Source: Albibacterium bauzanense
Lineage (GTDB): Bacteria; Bacteroidota; Bacteroidia; Sphingobacteriales; Sphingobacteriaceae
Direction of reading: 5' to 3'
Length of the DNA stretch: 64,000 nt
NCBI RefSeq assembly: GCF_004339765.1
Contig: NZ_SMGO01000001.1
Span: 1,178,001 to 1,242,000 of the forward strand
The translations under genes were made by a program, and so were the position numbers. A model generated the notes under the pieces. The model saw only the letters and a program-made list of their open reading frames with translations. It made no database searches and was not told where the DNA came from. Below, piece by piece: positions 1 to 8,557 of the stretch; the first letter of the stretch is position 1; each line of letters starts with the position of its first letter.

Positions 1-1
1 T

Positions 2-1363
2 TCTTTGATAACCATGGTAGGCCAATCAAGTGAAGGTTCAAGCGGAACTTTAGCAACACCTTATAAAGCAGAAATAACTGTTAAATTGATTGACAAGAGT
101 AAGCGGGAATCTTCTGATATCTATGCTGCCAGAATAAGACAAGAGCTTTCACAATTATTAGTGGGCGTAAAGGTTAAAACTGTTCCGGTAAGTATTCTCG
201 GAACGGCTCAGCAAGCACCGATAGAACTCGTGGTTACAGGCTCGGATCTGGATAGTATTATGTCTTATGCTGATAAAGCGTTAGATGCCCTGGCGAGTGT
301 TCCAGGGGCTACAGGTACCAAACTATCTGTTGAAGGTGGAAATCCGGAGGTTGAAGTTGAGGTTGATCGGGATAAAATGGCATCTTTAGGACTGAGTTTA
401 CAGACAGTTGGTGCCACCATGCAAACTGCATTTAACGGAAATACAGATGGTAAATTCAGACAAGGAGAATATGAATATGATATCAATATCCGATTTGATA
501 ATTACGATAGACGAAATGTAAACGATGTTAGAAACCTGTACTTTGCTAATAAAGATGGTGATCTTATTCAACTATCACAGTTTGCAAATGTTAAAGAAGG
601 TTCTGGCCCAAGCAGATTAGAGCGAAGGGATAAATCAACTTCTGTTAAAGTACAAGGACAACCTGTAGGGCGGACAACCGGTAGTATTGTTGATGACTTT
701 CAGGCTAAGCTTGACAACATTCCTAAACCTTTGGGTGTAAACTATATTTGGAGTGGAGATGTGGAAAGCCAGGCTGAGGGTTTTGGTTCCCTGGCAACTG
801 CATTAATAATTGCAATTGTAATGGTATATTTCATTATGGTTGCATTATATGATAGTTTCGTTTATCCTTTTGTTGTCATGTTTTCAATTCCATTGTCTGT
901 GATCGGATCTTTACTGGCATTGGCATTAACCAATAATAGTTTGAATATTTTCACCATTCTGGGATTGATCATGTTGATTGGATTGGTTGCAAAGAATGCG
1001 ATTCTATTAGTCGACTTTACAAATCAGATGAAAGCTCTGGGGCAATCAACCAGGCAGGCCTTAATTAATGCCAACCACGCTCGTTTAAGACCCATTTTAA
1101 TGACAACCATTGCCATGGTATTTGGTATGCTTCCTATCGCTTTAGCGGCAGGTGCCGGATCAGAATGGAAGAATGGATTAGCCTGGGTAATTATTGGTGG
1201 TTTATTAAGTTCTTTGTTTCTTACCTTAATTATAGTTCCGGTTGTTTATCAAACATTCGACAGTATCTTGCATAGATTAGGTATGGATAAACCAGGATTA
1301 CCTATTGAGGAAATGTTGGAAGAGGAATATGAACACAAAGAGATAAAGCCTGAATACGAATAA
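2..1363 (+). CDS. RND-family efflux pump permease, C-terminal half (5' partial)
   Basis: This is the C-terminal part (about 453 residues) of an inner-membrane RND transporter of the AcrB/HAE1 type, which exports hydrophobic compounds using the proton gradient. The reading frame is open to the left window edge, so the true start lies outside; family members are usually 1000-1060 residues. The first 250 residues correspond to the second periplasmic porter/docking region. They are followed by a cluster of transmembrane segments that includes the motif LIGLVAKNAILLVDF, typical of the TM10-TM11 region, and then TMs ending near residue 430. The tail is acidic (EEMLEEEYEHKE). Substrate cannot be told from this part. 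It is followed 18 bp later by a small membrane protein gene on the same strand. Confidence 0.9.
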   Translation, partial: SLITMVGQSSEGSSGTLATPYKAEITVKLIDKSKRESSDIYAARIRQELSQLLVGVKVKTVPVSILGTAQQAPIELVVTGSDLDSIMSYADKALDALASVPGATGTKLSVEGGNPEVEVEVDRDKMASLGLSLQTVGATMQTAFNGNTDGKFRQGEYEYDINIRFDNYDRRNVNDVRNLYFANKDGDLIQLSQFANVKEGSGPSRLERRDKSTSVKVQGQPVGRTTGSIVDDFQAKLDNIPKPLGVNYIWSGDVESQAEGFGSLATALIIAIVMVYFIMVALYDSFVYPFVVMFSIPLSVIGSLLALALTNNSLNIFTILGLIMLIGLVAKNAILLVDFTNQMKALGQSTRQALINANHARLRPILMTTIAMVFGMLPIALAAGAGSEWKNGLAWVIIGGLLSSLFLTLIIVPVVYQTFDSILHRLGMDKPGLPIEEMLEEEYEHKEIKPEYE

Positions 1364-1381
1364 ATTACTATGTTTGCCTAA

Positions 1382-1696
1382 ATGAAAAATCTTACATTAA
1401 TTCGCTTTACGCAAATCGCATTTATAGAAGGAGTATCCACTGTGATACTCTTCTTTATTGCTATGCCTTTAAAATACTTAGCAGACTGGCCACTAGGTGT
1501 GAAATATGTTGGCTGGGCACACGGCTTATTATTTATTACCTACCTGATTTTACTGATTAGCTGTTGGTTTATCTATAAATGGAGCTTTAAAAGATTGGCT
1601 TTGTTCTTTGGTGCTTCCTTGATTCCTTTCGCTCCGTTTTTTGTTGAGAGAGAATTAAAAAAGGAAATGAAGGATAATTCATTTACAAATCGATAA
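1382..1696 (+). CDS. DUF3817 family small membrane protein
   Basis: A 104-residue integral membrane protein with about three predicted transmembrane segments (near residues 12-30, 45-65 and 68-90). The order and motifs, including an N-terminal IEG, a central KYVGWAHGLLFI and a C-terminal PFAPFFVE, match the DUF3817 family, found in bacteria and as the C-terminal part of some multi-domain membrane proteins. Its function is not known. It begins 18 bp after the RND pump stop and may be co-transcribed, but a functional link is not implied. It ends 4 bp before the convergent gene on the minus strand. The ATG start directly opens the first hydrophobic segment. Confidence 0.8.
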   Translation: MKNLTLIRFTQIAFIEGVSTVILFFIAMPLKYLADWPLGVKYVGWAHGLLFITYLILLISCWFIYKWSFKRLALFFGASLIPFAPFFVERELKKEMKDNSFTNR

Positions 1697-1700
1697 TAGC

Positions 1701-3629
1701 TTATTTAACCGTTAATTCGTTATTTATCATGCGGTTATTATACTGCTGGATAAATGCTTTTAAATGGTTTTCCATTCCCTCTTGAATGTCTGGTAAGGTA
1801 TTTACTATGTTATTCTTCAATAAGACATCGGTCTTTACATTAAATAAAGCACTGCTTTTATTTCCATCGCTTAATAATAAGTAATTACCTTGATGCAAAC
1901 TAAAAGAGGTTCCATTATTATTGACTACGAAATTCGTTGAATCGGTAGCAAAAGCATCAAATCCAAAAGCGACATAAGGCTTATCGTAATTTAAGAAGTT
2001 AAGAACGGTTGGTGCAATATCAATCTGCTGAACCAGATGATCAGACATGCCCTTTAGATTTCCTCCCGGGTAATAAAACACAATTGGAATGGCATAAGAG
2101 CCCAATAATGTTTGATAATCGGGATAGTAGGAAACTGTTGCATGATCTGCACAAAGCACAAATAACGTATTATTAAACCAAGGCATTTTAGATGCTGTTT
2201 CAAAGAACTCACGGATTGCCATATCCGTATATCCCATCGGCTCTTGAACTGGTAGTGGCCCTTTTGGAAACTTTCCTATATACTTTTCGGGTACCTTATA
2301 AGGGTGATGCGATGATATAGAGAAGAAGGTTGTAAAAAATGGCTGCTTAAATGTATTGATCTTTTGAGCCATGAACTGCATAAAAGGCTCATCCCATATA
2401 CCCCAGATACCATCAAAGTCGGCATCATTATTATACTCTGTTTTACCATAATAGTGCTGGAATCCGGCTAATTTGGTATAAGAAGAAAAGCCCATCGACC
2501 CATTTGGCGCACCGTGGAAGAAAGCTGTTTCATAGCCTTTCTGATCAAGTAGTTTAGCTACGCTGTTCGTTTCATTACCCGAATAGATAGAAAGGACAAA
2601 AGGCTCTTCAATACTCGGAATTCCGGATATTATTGAGGGAAGTGCATCAATGGATTTACGGCCATTTGCGAATGTTTGTGTAAAGGTATAACTCTGTGAA
2701 ATCAAAGAGTCGAGGAATGGTGTATACCCCTTGTAATTTCCATTATCCAGATTTTTATTCAGTATTCCTACATGTTCTTTTCCTAAACTTTCAATGATTA
2801 AAAACACAACGTTTAAAGGCTTAAAGGTACTATCTGGATTTGGGGTATGAACGGGATTGTAAATTGACTTAAGTTCTTCCTCATCAAAATAGTGAACCGG
2901 TTTAAGCTTAACAGATCCTAAGGTTCTGAAAATAGAAAATGGTGTATTTAATACGATATACATCTCCTCTGGTCGTTCTACATATTCACCAGCATTACTT
3001 AAAGTTATAGGACGCGTACTATGTCTCCAACCGCCGCGCATACCTACAATGGTTAAGCCAATAATCAATAAGAAAATAAGACTATGAGTAGTATAATTAA
3101 GGATATTAAATGGACGTGCTGATCTAATTTGCATACGATCATACAACCACCAAAGAAGATAGAGGATCAGAATAAACAGTATAAGCAAATACCAGTAATC
3201 TATAAAGAAATCAAAGGTCAACTTCAATTTATTCTCTTCATTCGAGAACTGTTCAAAGACGGTTCCTGTTGTTCTTTTTAAGGTAAACTTATAATAGCCA
3301 AAATCAACAATATTTAATGCGATCCCTATTCCATTGGTAATTATAAATATCCATTTACATATTCTCTGATAAAGAGAATGATAACGAAAGGGAAAAGGAA
3401 TACTTTGAAGCAGAATAAACAGGGAATTGATATAGAGCAAAGCTGCAATATCAAATTTAACTCCGCCCAACATAATTACCCACAAGTTTTTAGCTGTAAC
3501 AGCAGGGAATAAACTGATGTTGACAAAGTAGAAGCCTAAACGGAGCAGTGCATAAATGCCTAATAAAACTGCTATCTGATAAATTAAGGCGAGGTATATA
3601 TCTGGTTTTAAAATACTACGTGCATTCAT
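1701..3629 (-). CDS. LTA synthase-like membrane phosphatase/phosphoglycerol transferase family protein
   Basis: A 642-residue protein with an N-terminal membrane domain of about five transmembrane helices (residues 10-220) and a periplasmic alkaline-phosphatase-superfamily domain (about 260-600). The family includes OpgB and lipoteichoic acid synthase. A nucleophile-type motif GRKSIDALPSI lies near residue 325, with Ser where LTA synthases carry Thr. The metal-site motif CADHATVS sits near residue 490 and SSHHPYKVP near 440. In Gram-negative bacteria such proteins usually modify periplasmic glycans or lipids with phospholipid head groups. Lipoteichoic acid itself is not expected here, and the actual substrate is unknown. 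It stands alone on the minus strand, about 90 bp after the thioesterase gene. Confidence 0.82.
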   Translation of the reverse strand: MNARSILKPDIYLALIYQIAVLLGIYALLRLGFYFVNISLFPAVTAKNLWVIMLGGVKFDIAALLYINSLFILLQSIPFPFRYHSLYQRICKWIFIITNGIGIALNIVDFGYYKFTLKRTTGTVFEQFSNEENKLKLTFDFFIDYWYLLILFILILYLLWWLYDRMQIRSARPFNILNYTTHSLIFLLIIGLTIVGMRGGWRHSTRPITLSNAGEYVERPEEMYIVLNTPFSIFRTLGSVKLKPVHYFDEEELKSIYNPVHTPNPDSTFKPLNVVFLIIESLGKEHVGILNKNLDNGNYKGYTPFLDSLISQSYTFTQTFANGRKSIDALPSIISGIPSIEEPFVLSIYSGNETNSVAKLLDQKGYETAFFHGAPNGSMGFSSYTKLAGFQHYYGKTEYNNDADFDGIWGIWDEPFMQFMAQKINTFKQPFFTTFFSISSHHPYKVPEKYIGKFPKGPLPVQEPMGYTDMAIREFFETASKMPWFNNTLFVLCADHATVSYYPDYQTLLGSYAIPIVFYYPGGNLKGMSDHLVQQIDIAPTVLNFLNYDKPYVAFGFDAFATDSTNFVVNNNGTSFSLHQGNYLLLSDGNKSSALFNVKTDVLLKNNIVNTLPDIQEGMENHLKAFIQQYNNRMINNELTVK

Positions 3630-3721
3630 TCTTTTGAAAAGGAATCACAAAAGTATTCATTTTCATCTAAAAATAGCACAAATATAACACAGGGTTTACA
3701 GTTTCTTAATAAAGCTAAGGT

Positions 3722-4099
3722 TTAGCGGTAAGCATAGGTAATTTCAGTTTTACCATGCTCTGTGGGAACTCCATTTTTGTTAACATTTACAAAGACCAAT
3801 CTATCAATTGTTAGTATACTCTTCTTTGTGATTTTATTTCTTACTTCACAGCAAAGAGTGATCGATGTTTTTCCAAAACTAATGGCTTGTATCCCTAATT
3901 CAATAATATCACCTTGTTTTGCCGAACTAACAAAGTTAATTTCAGAAATAAACTTAGTAACTACGTGTGGGTTGCCTAGCTGCACAATTGCATAGATTAC
4001 AGCTTCCTCATCTATCCATCTTAATAAGGTACCTCCGAATAAAGTACCATTCGGATTGAGATCTTCAGGTTTAACCCATTTTCGTGTGTAAAAGTTCAT
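3722..4099 (-). CDS. acyl-CoA thioesterase (hotdog fold)
   Basis: A 125-residue single hotdog-domain protein. The motif NPNGTLFGGTLLRWIDEEA near residues 14-33 is characteristic of YciA/BFIT-type acyl-CoA thioesterases: the Asn and GG region binds the substrate and the Asp is the usual catalytic residue. It hydrolyses acyl-CoA thioesters in the cytosol; chain-length preference cannot be read from the sequence. It lies 48 bp after lpdA on the same strand, separated from it by a perfect 15-bp stem hairpin. It may therefore be read only partly as a continuation of the lpdA transcript. Confidence 0.85.
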   Translation of the reverse strand: MNFYTRKWVKPEDLNPNGTLFGGTLLRWIDEEAVIYAIVQLGNPHVVTKFISEINFVSSAKQGDIIELGIQAISFGKTSITLCCEVRNKITKKSILTIDRLVFVNVNKNGVPTEHGKTEITYAYR

Positions 4100-4113
4100 G
4101 TAATAGCCTTTAA

Positions 4114-4146
4114 ATATTTAGAGCGGATAATATCCGCTCTAAATAT
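4114..4146 (-). terminator. perfect hairpin between lpdA and the thioesterase gene
   Basis: A 15-bp perfectly paired stem (4114-4128 with 4132-4146) around a 3-nt loop, starting 1 nt after the lpdA stop codon. It lacks a strong T run on the minus strand, so it could be a weak terminator, an attenuator or an mRNA 3'-stabilising structure. Confidence 0.55.
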
Positions 4147-4147
4147 G

Positions 4148-5551
4148 TTATATATGAATTGCTCTATTGTCTGTGGCTGCAAGGGCAGCTTCTTTTAATG
4201 CTTCTGTGTATGTTGGATGTGCATGGCAAATACGAGCTATGTCTTCTGCCGAAGCTCTATACTCCATCGCTACAACAGCTTCTGCAATTATATCAGCTAC
4301 CCGGGGACCAATCATATGAACACCAAGTACTTCGTCGGTATCAGCATCTGCCAATACTTTAACAAAGCCATCTGTATCCATACTTGCTCTTGCTCTTCCA
4401 CTTGCTTTAAAAGGAAAAGATCCTGATTTGTATTTTTTACCAGCTGCTTTTAATTCTTCTTCTGTTTTACCTACACTGGCAACTTCCGGCCATGTATAAA
4501 CAACTCCAGGAATTAAGTTATAGTCGATATGAGGTTTTTGTCCGGCTATTAGCTCTGCTACAAAAGTTCCTTCATCCTCAGCTTTATGAGCTAACATAGC
4601 TCCTTTAATTACATCGCCAATGGCGTAAACTCCTTTAACTGAAGTTTCCAGATTTTCATTAACAGGAACTTTCTTACCACGCTCTTCAAGTGTTATTCCT
4701 ATATTTTCTAAGCCCAGGTTTTCAGTATAAGCAATCCGGCCAATAGCCACCAGGCAATAATCTCCTTCAATTTTAACAGCTTCACCTTGTTTATTCTCCG
4801 CTGTAATGGTTACTTTTTTGCCTCTGGTGGTTGCTCCTGTTACTTTATGATTCAATAGGAATTCAAAACCTAAACGCTTAAGTACCTTTTGCAATTCCTT
4901 TCCTAAGCCTTTATCCATGGTTGGGATAATAGAATCAGCATATTCTAATACGGTTACTTTGGATCCTAAACGAGCATATACAGAACCTAATTCCAATCCG
5001 ATTACTCCTCCTCCAATCAAAACCAGATGCTTAGGAACTTCTTGCAGATTTAAGGCTTCGGTTGAAGTAATAATACGCTTTTTATCTATTTTGATAGATG
5101 GTAAAGAGAAAGGCTTAGATCCGGTAGCAATTACCACATTGGTAGCTGTAATGGTTTCAGTCTCTCCACCTGCCTTTGTAATTTTTATTGTGTTCTTATC
5201 AACGAATGAACCCATTCCTTGATAAGAAGTAATTTTATTCTTCTTAAATAGAAAATCGATACCACCAGTTGTTTGCTCTACAACTTCATTTTTCCGCTTA
5301 ATCATTTGAGCAATATCAACAGAAAGGTTATCCAGTTTAATACCATGAGCTGCAAAATGCTTGTCAGCATTGTAAAAATGCTCGCTGGAATCAAGCAAAG
5401 CTTTTGATGGGATACATCCCACATTTAGGCAAGTGCCGCCAAAGCTATTATACTTCTCAATAACTGCTGTTTTTAAACCTAATTGTGCGCAACGAATTGC
5501 GCTAACATATCCACCCGGGCCACTTCCTATAATTACTACGTCGTATTGCAT
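4148..5551 (-). CDS. lpdA: dihydrolipoyl dehydrogenase (E3)
   Basis: A 467-residue flavoprotein that reoxidises dihydrolipoamide in 2-oxoacid dehydrogenase complexes and the glycine cleavage system, passing electrons to NAD+. The FAD-binding GSGPGG is at residues 9-14. The redox-active disulfide GGTCLNVGCIPSK has Cys41 and Cys46. An NAD-binding GGGVIGLELGS lies near residue 180, and the catalytic pair HPTYTE (His445, Glu450) is at the C-terminus. The length is normal. In this window sucA and odhB are encoded 3-8 kb away on the same strand, so this is a plausible E3 for the 2-oxoglutarate dehydrogenase complex, although it is not directly adjacent. It is preceded by the copper lipoprotein gene and its strong terminator, suggesting its own promoter. 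Confidence 0.96.
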   Translation of the reverse strand: MQYDVVIIGSGPGGYVSAIRCAQLGLKTAVIEKYNSFGGTCLNVGCIPSKALLDSSEHFYNADKHFAAHGIKLDNLSVDIAQMIKRKNEVVEQTTGGIDFLFKKNKITSYQGMGSFVDKNTIKITKAGGETETITATNVVIATGSKPFSLPSIKIDKKRIITSTEALNLQEVPKHLVLIGGGVIGLELGSVYARLGSKVTVLEYADSIIPTMDKGLGKELQKVLKRLGFEFLLNHKVTGATTRGKKVTITAENKQGEAVKIEGDYCLVAIGRIAYTENLGLENIGITLEERGKKVPVNENLETSVKGVYAIGDVIKGAMLAHKAEDEGTFVAELIAGQKPHIDYNLIPGVVYTWPEVASVGKTEEELKAAGKKYKSGSFPFKASGRARASMDTDGFVKVLADADTDEVLGVHMIGPRVADIIAEAVVAMEYRASAEDIARICHAHPTYTEALKEAALAATDNRAIHI

Positions 5552-5598
5552 ATTTTATGATATTGGTTCTCAAAGTTAAGGAATAAAAAAATCTATGC

Positions 5599-5636
5599 AA
5601 GAAAGAAGGCAGCCAAAATTGACTGCCTTCTTTCTT
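5599..5636 (-). terminator. strong intrinsic terminator after the cupredoxin gene
   Basis: A 14-bp perfect stem (5599-5612 with 5623-5636) and a 10-nt loop. A run of A on the plus strand just below (5584-5590) gives a T tract on the minus strand. It ends the cupredoxin transcript and insulates lpdA. Confidence 0.8.
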
Positions 5637-5657
5637 ATTGAATTTGTATAATAAATA

Positions 5658-6176
5658 TTACTCAACAATAATTTTACCATTCATTGTACCCCAGTGTCCA
5701 GGGAAGCTACAAACGAATTCGTATTCACCTGCTTCAGGAATTGTAAAAGTAATAGTATCACTTTCACCTGGTCCTAATAACTTAGTATGAGCAATGATTG
5801 ATGATGAATATGTTGCAGGAATATAGTCGTTATCTTTTGCTTTAAAAGCTTCGCCACCAAAAGCTGCTAAATCTGTTCCAGGAGCTAATACTACGAAATT
5901 ATGTCCCATTGCTTCTTTAGGCAATGTTCCAACATTGTGTAATGTAATTTGAACCTCTTGTCCAGCTTTAACTGTGAAAGATGATTGGTTAAATTTCATT
6001 TGATCACTCGACTCAATTTCAAATACAGCAGGTGCTAAATTAGAATTGTCAGTCGTCACCTCCGTTGTTGCCGCTGCAGTAGTATCGGTACTTTCAGTTG
6101 CATTTTCAGTACTACCTCCGCATGATGCCAAAAATAAAACAGCTGCTGCCGCAGGTGCTAAGAATAACTTTTTCAT
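5658..6176 (-). CDS. azurin-like cupredoxin lipoprotein
   Basis: A 172-residue exported type 1 blue copper protein. A lipoprotein signal ends at the lipobox LASC (Cys19), followed by a Thr/Glu-rich linker (about 20-48) and a cupredoxin domain (about 50-172). The four expected copper ligands are visible: His92 in GHNF, Cys156, His161 and Met165. The Cys-x4-His-x3-Met spacing equals that of azurin. The protein probably carries electrons in the periplasm, anchored to a membrane, for example toward a terminal oxidase. It stands as a single gene with its own terminator. A -7 promoter element lies upstream at 6215-6222. The partner oxidoreductase is not visible nearby. Confidence 0.9.
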   Translation of the reverse strand: MKKLFLAPAAAAVLFLASCGGSTENATESTDTTAAATTEVTTDNSNLAPAVFEIESSDQMKFNQSSFTVKAGQEVQITLHNVGTLPKEAMGHNFVVLAPGTDLAAFGGEAFKAKDNDYIPATYSSSIIAHTKLLGPGESDTITFTIPEAGEYEFVCSFPGHWGTMNGKIIVE

Positions 6177-6214
6177 GTTTTTTTAATTTTTTTAGATTAT
6201 TAAGTTTTGTAGTA

Positions 6215-6222
6215 CAAACATA
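6215..6222 (-). promoter_or_regulatory. Bacteroidota -7 element for the cupredoxin gene
   Basis: An exact TAnnTTTG match on the minus strand (TATGTTTG), 38 bp upstream of the start codon. No convincing -33 TTG is seen at the usual spacing, so the call rests on the -7 element alone. Confidence 0.4.
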
Positions 6223-6287
6223 CGTAAATACTAAATGTTTGAATATTATTTTACAATGTTTTATACTTTTTTTTACACTATTTTGAA

Positions 6288-7451
6288 TTATAAAATCGGG
6301 TAACGTTCAAATTCTTTGTTACGATCAAATAAATAACGGTAAGTATGGTGAGTTTTATAGATCCTTGCTCCTATTTGCTCTGCAACTCGCATCATCTTCG
6401 GATTAAAGTCTCCAATCCAATTCATTTGTAGCTCTTCATAGGGCATATTTTTATCTTGAACCAATTTAGCTGACTCTACAATAAGAGCAATCTCTAATCC
6501 TCTTTTTTGGTGCTCAGGAATTACTCCAAATATTACGCCGAACATGGTCTTATTTTGCTTGGTAAATTTCCTCCACATAAAAAGCAACTTCCCCCACCAG
6601 GTGAGTTTACCGGGTAGATATTTCACAATTAGCTGATTTAAATCTGGTATAGAAATCCAAAATCCTACAGGTTCATTATTATAAAATGCGAACCAAATAA
6701 GCTTAGGATCTATAATTGGACGCATATTACGCAAAAGCTCCTGAGCTTGTACTTCAGACATCTCACCTATTCCTGCATGCTTCGCCCATGCCTTATTATA
6801 TACGGATCTAAAATTACGAGCAGCTTCATCCAGATTAGATTTATTTACATGCGCAAATGTATATCCACGATTGGCCAGAATATTCTTTGCCCGATCAGCA
6901 TAACGAGTGTCTAATGTCATTCTAACATCGCGCCAATAGGTATATTGTTTATAATAAAGCTGAAAACCATATGCCTCAAATAACGCCTGATAATAAGTAG
7001 GATTATAGTTACAAGTGTAGCAAGGTTCATAAAAGCCCTCAGCTAACAAGCCCCACCACTTATGGCGCTCACCAAAATTAATAGGCCCATCCATCGCTTC
7101 TAATCCCTTTGAACTTAACCAAGCTTTTGCTGTATCAAATAAAACAAATGCAGCTTCCTGGCTATTGATGCATTCAAAAAAACCACAGCCTCCTGCAGGA
7201 AGCTCATAATTATCAACTGTTTCCTTGGTATAAAATGCTGCAATCCGGCCAATATATTTACCAGACTCATCTTGTAAAAGCCACCGAATACATTCACCTT
7301 GTTTAAAGGAAATGTTCTTTTCGGGATCAAAAACTTCATCAATATCTGCATTTAACGGACGAATGTAGTTTGCGTCATCCTCATAGAACTGCAAAGCAAC
7401 ACGTATAAAGCTTTCTGCAAGATCTTGATTGTTTACTTCAATAACTTTCAT
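6288..7451 (-). CDS. GNAT-like N-acetyltransferase family protein
   Basis: A 387-residue cytosolic protein. The C-terminal part contains GVIFGVIPEHQKRGLEIAL near residues 300-320, which resembles the acetyl-CoA-binding motif A of GNAT enzymes, and the segment YEELQMNWIGDFNPKMMR after it fits the end of a GNAT fold. The N-terminal half (WLLQDESGKYIGRIAAF near residue 60) also looks GNAT-like, so this may be a tandem-GNAT protein. Such proteins are common and uncharacterised in Bacteroidota; the substrate is unknown. It starts 26 bp after the stop of the upstream outer-membrane-type gene, so the two are probably co-transcribed. Confidence 0.65.
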   Translation of the reverse strand: MKVIEVNNQDLAESFIRVALQFYEDDANYIRPLNADIDEVFDPEKNISFKQGECIRWLLQDESGKYIGRIAAFYTKETVDNYELPAGGCGFFECINSQEAAFVLFDTAKAWLSSKGLEAMDGPINFGERHKWWGLLAEGFYEPCYTCNYNPTYYQALFEAYGFQLYYKQYTYWRDVRMTLDTRYADRAKNILANRGYTFAHVNKSNLDEAARNFRSVYNKAWAKHAGIGEMSEVQAQELLRNMRPIIDPKLIWFAFYNNEPVGFWISIPDLNQLIVKYLPGKLTWWGKLLFMWRKFTKQNKTMFGVIFGVIPEHQKRGLEIALIVESAKLVQDKNMPYEELQMNWIGDFNPKMMRVAEQIGARIYKTHHTYRYLFDRNKEFERYPIL

Positions 7452-7477
7452 ATTAACTAATCAGAATAATATAAACA

Positions 7478-8506
7478 TTAATACCAATTATCTTTTAGTT
7501 TGTGCTTTGCTCCAATGTTATAACGCAGATTGAGCGCTTGTTGGTTGTCAATTGCACCCGGAGTAAAATGGAAGCTTAAAACCAATTTTGCCGACAGTCG
7601 ATTCTTACGAAAGGGTTCCCACCCTAAATCCAGGCGGTTATACTTACTCTCTGAGTAAAAACTATCACCTAAAGCAATTGCTTGTGACTCTCCTATATAC
7701 AATACATCATGAATGTAGAATGCTTTATAAGCTATATGTCCCTCTACTATCAGCCCTTTTGGGGTTGTCCAATAACCTAGGCTTCTATCCCTGCTAAACG
7801 AAAATAAACCTCCCACACTTAATGCAAGTGAATCCAGTTTAACATGAGGTGATAAATTCATTCCAAACCAGCCTATTAAGGCTGCATTATCCTGAAGGTG
7901 AATAGTGGCATCATGATTCTTTGGAAGCGCATTATGCCATAAAACGGCTTCATGGCCAAAAGAAAAATCCCCTACTTTAACATTGCCGGATAAGCCTACA
8001 AGAAATTGCTCACGTTGCGTTTCCGTTTGCTTACTATTCCAGTCTATCCAAACTTGTTGAAATATATGTTTTTTCTCGTAACGAAAAAGCATTCCGCTAA
8101 GATTTGGCCTATAATACTGAAGTGTATCACTTAACAAGGCTCTTGAGAAGCCATCAACCAATCCGACTCTGGGAAAAACTCCCATGTAGAAATTAATACT
8201 CTTTTTTGTGTAATTATAATAAATGGTGGGATTGATTTTACTACTAATTTTACTTGAACCAAATTCATGCAGTATATTAACTCCAAACCTAACCCGATGT
8301 GTACTATCCACTAACAACCCTACTTCGGGGGAGAACTGTAGACCAATAAGTGTTGGTGAATCCCTATCTGATGCTGAGTATTCATGATTATCGGCAAAGC
8401 CGAAAAAACCAAAGTCCCACTCCAGCATTTGTGCTTTCGAATCCAAGAAACAAAAAAACAGACTGATAACAAGGATTAATTTATTCAAGTAAGTTTTAAG
8501 AGTCAA
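7478..8506 (-). CDS. hypothetical exported beta-rich (outer-membrane-type) protein, TTG start
   Basis: A 342-residue protein with a signal peptide (hydrophobic residues 9-22, probable cleavage after SKAQ near residue 26). Alternating hydrophobic/aromatic segments and a basic, aromatic C-terminus (IGAKHKLKDNWY) are consistent with an outer-membrane beta-barrel. I do not recognise a named family. The only start that preserves the full signal peptide is TTG at 8506; no ATG precedes the hydrophobic core. The gene begins 51 bp after odhB, with the odhB terminator in between, so expression may depend on read-through or on a separate promoter. It is followed closely by the GNAT gene. Confidence 0.6.
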   Translation of the reverse strand: MTLKTYLNKLILVISLFFCFLDSKAQMLEWDFGFFGFADNHEYSASDRDSPTLIGLQFSPEVGLLVDSTHRVRFGVNILHEFGSSKISSKINPTIYYNYTKKSINFYMGVFPRVGLVDGFSRALLSDTLQYYRPNLSGMLFRYEKKHIFQQVWIDWNSKQTETQREQFLVGLSGNVKVGDFSFGHEAVLWHNALPKNHDATIHLQDNAALIGWFGMNLSPHVKLDSLALSVGGLFSFSRDRSLGYWTTPKGLIVEGHIAYKAFYIHDVLYIGESQAIALGDSFYSESKYNRLDLGWEPFRKNRLSAKLVLSFHFTPGAIDNQQALNLRYNIGAKHKLKDNWY

Positions 8507-8517
8507 GGTTAAAAAAA

Positions 8518-8543
8518 ATGGGATTGCCTTCAGGACAATCCCA
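8518..8543 (-). terminator. terminator after odhB
   Basis: A hairpin with a 9-bp outer stem (ATGGGATTG with its complement) followed on the minus strand by a run of seven to eight T (plus-strand A run 8511-8518). It closes the sucA-odhB transcript just before the TTG start of the next gene. Confidence 0.75.
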
Positions 8544-8557
8544 TAAACTAAATATTC

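Noticed and set aside
1701-3629. True lipoteichoic acid synthase
   Set aside because: lpxB and outer-membrane genes show a Gram-negative envelope, and the nucleophile position is Ser; the protein is better called an LTA-synthase-like phosphatase/transferase.
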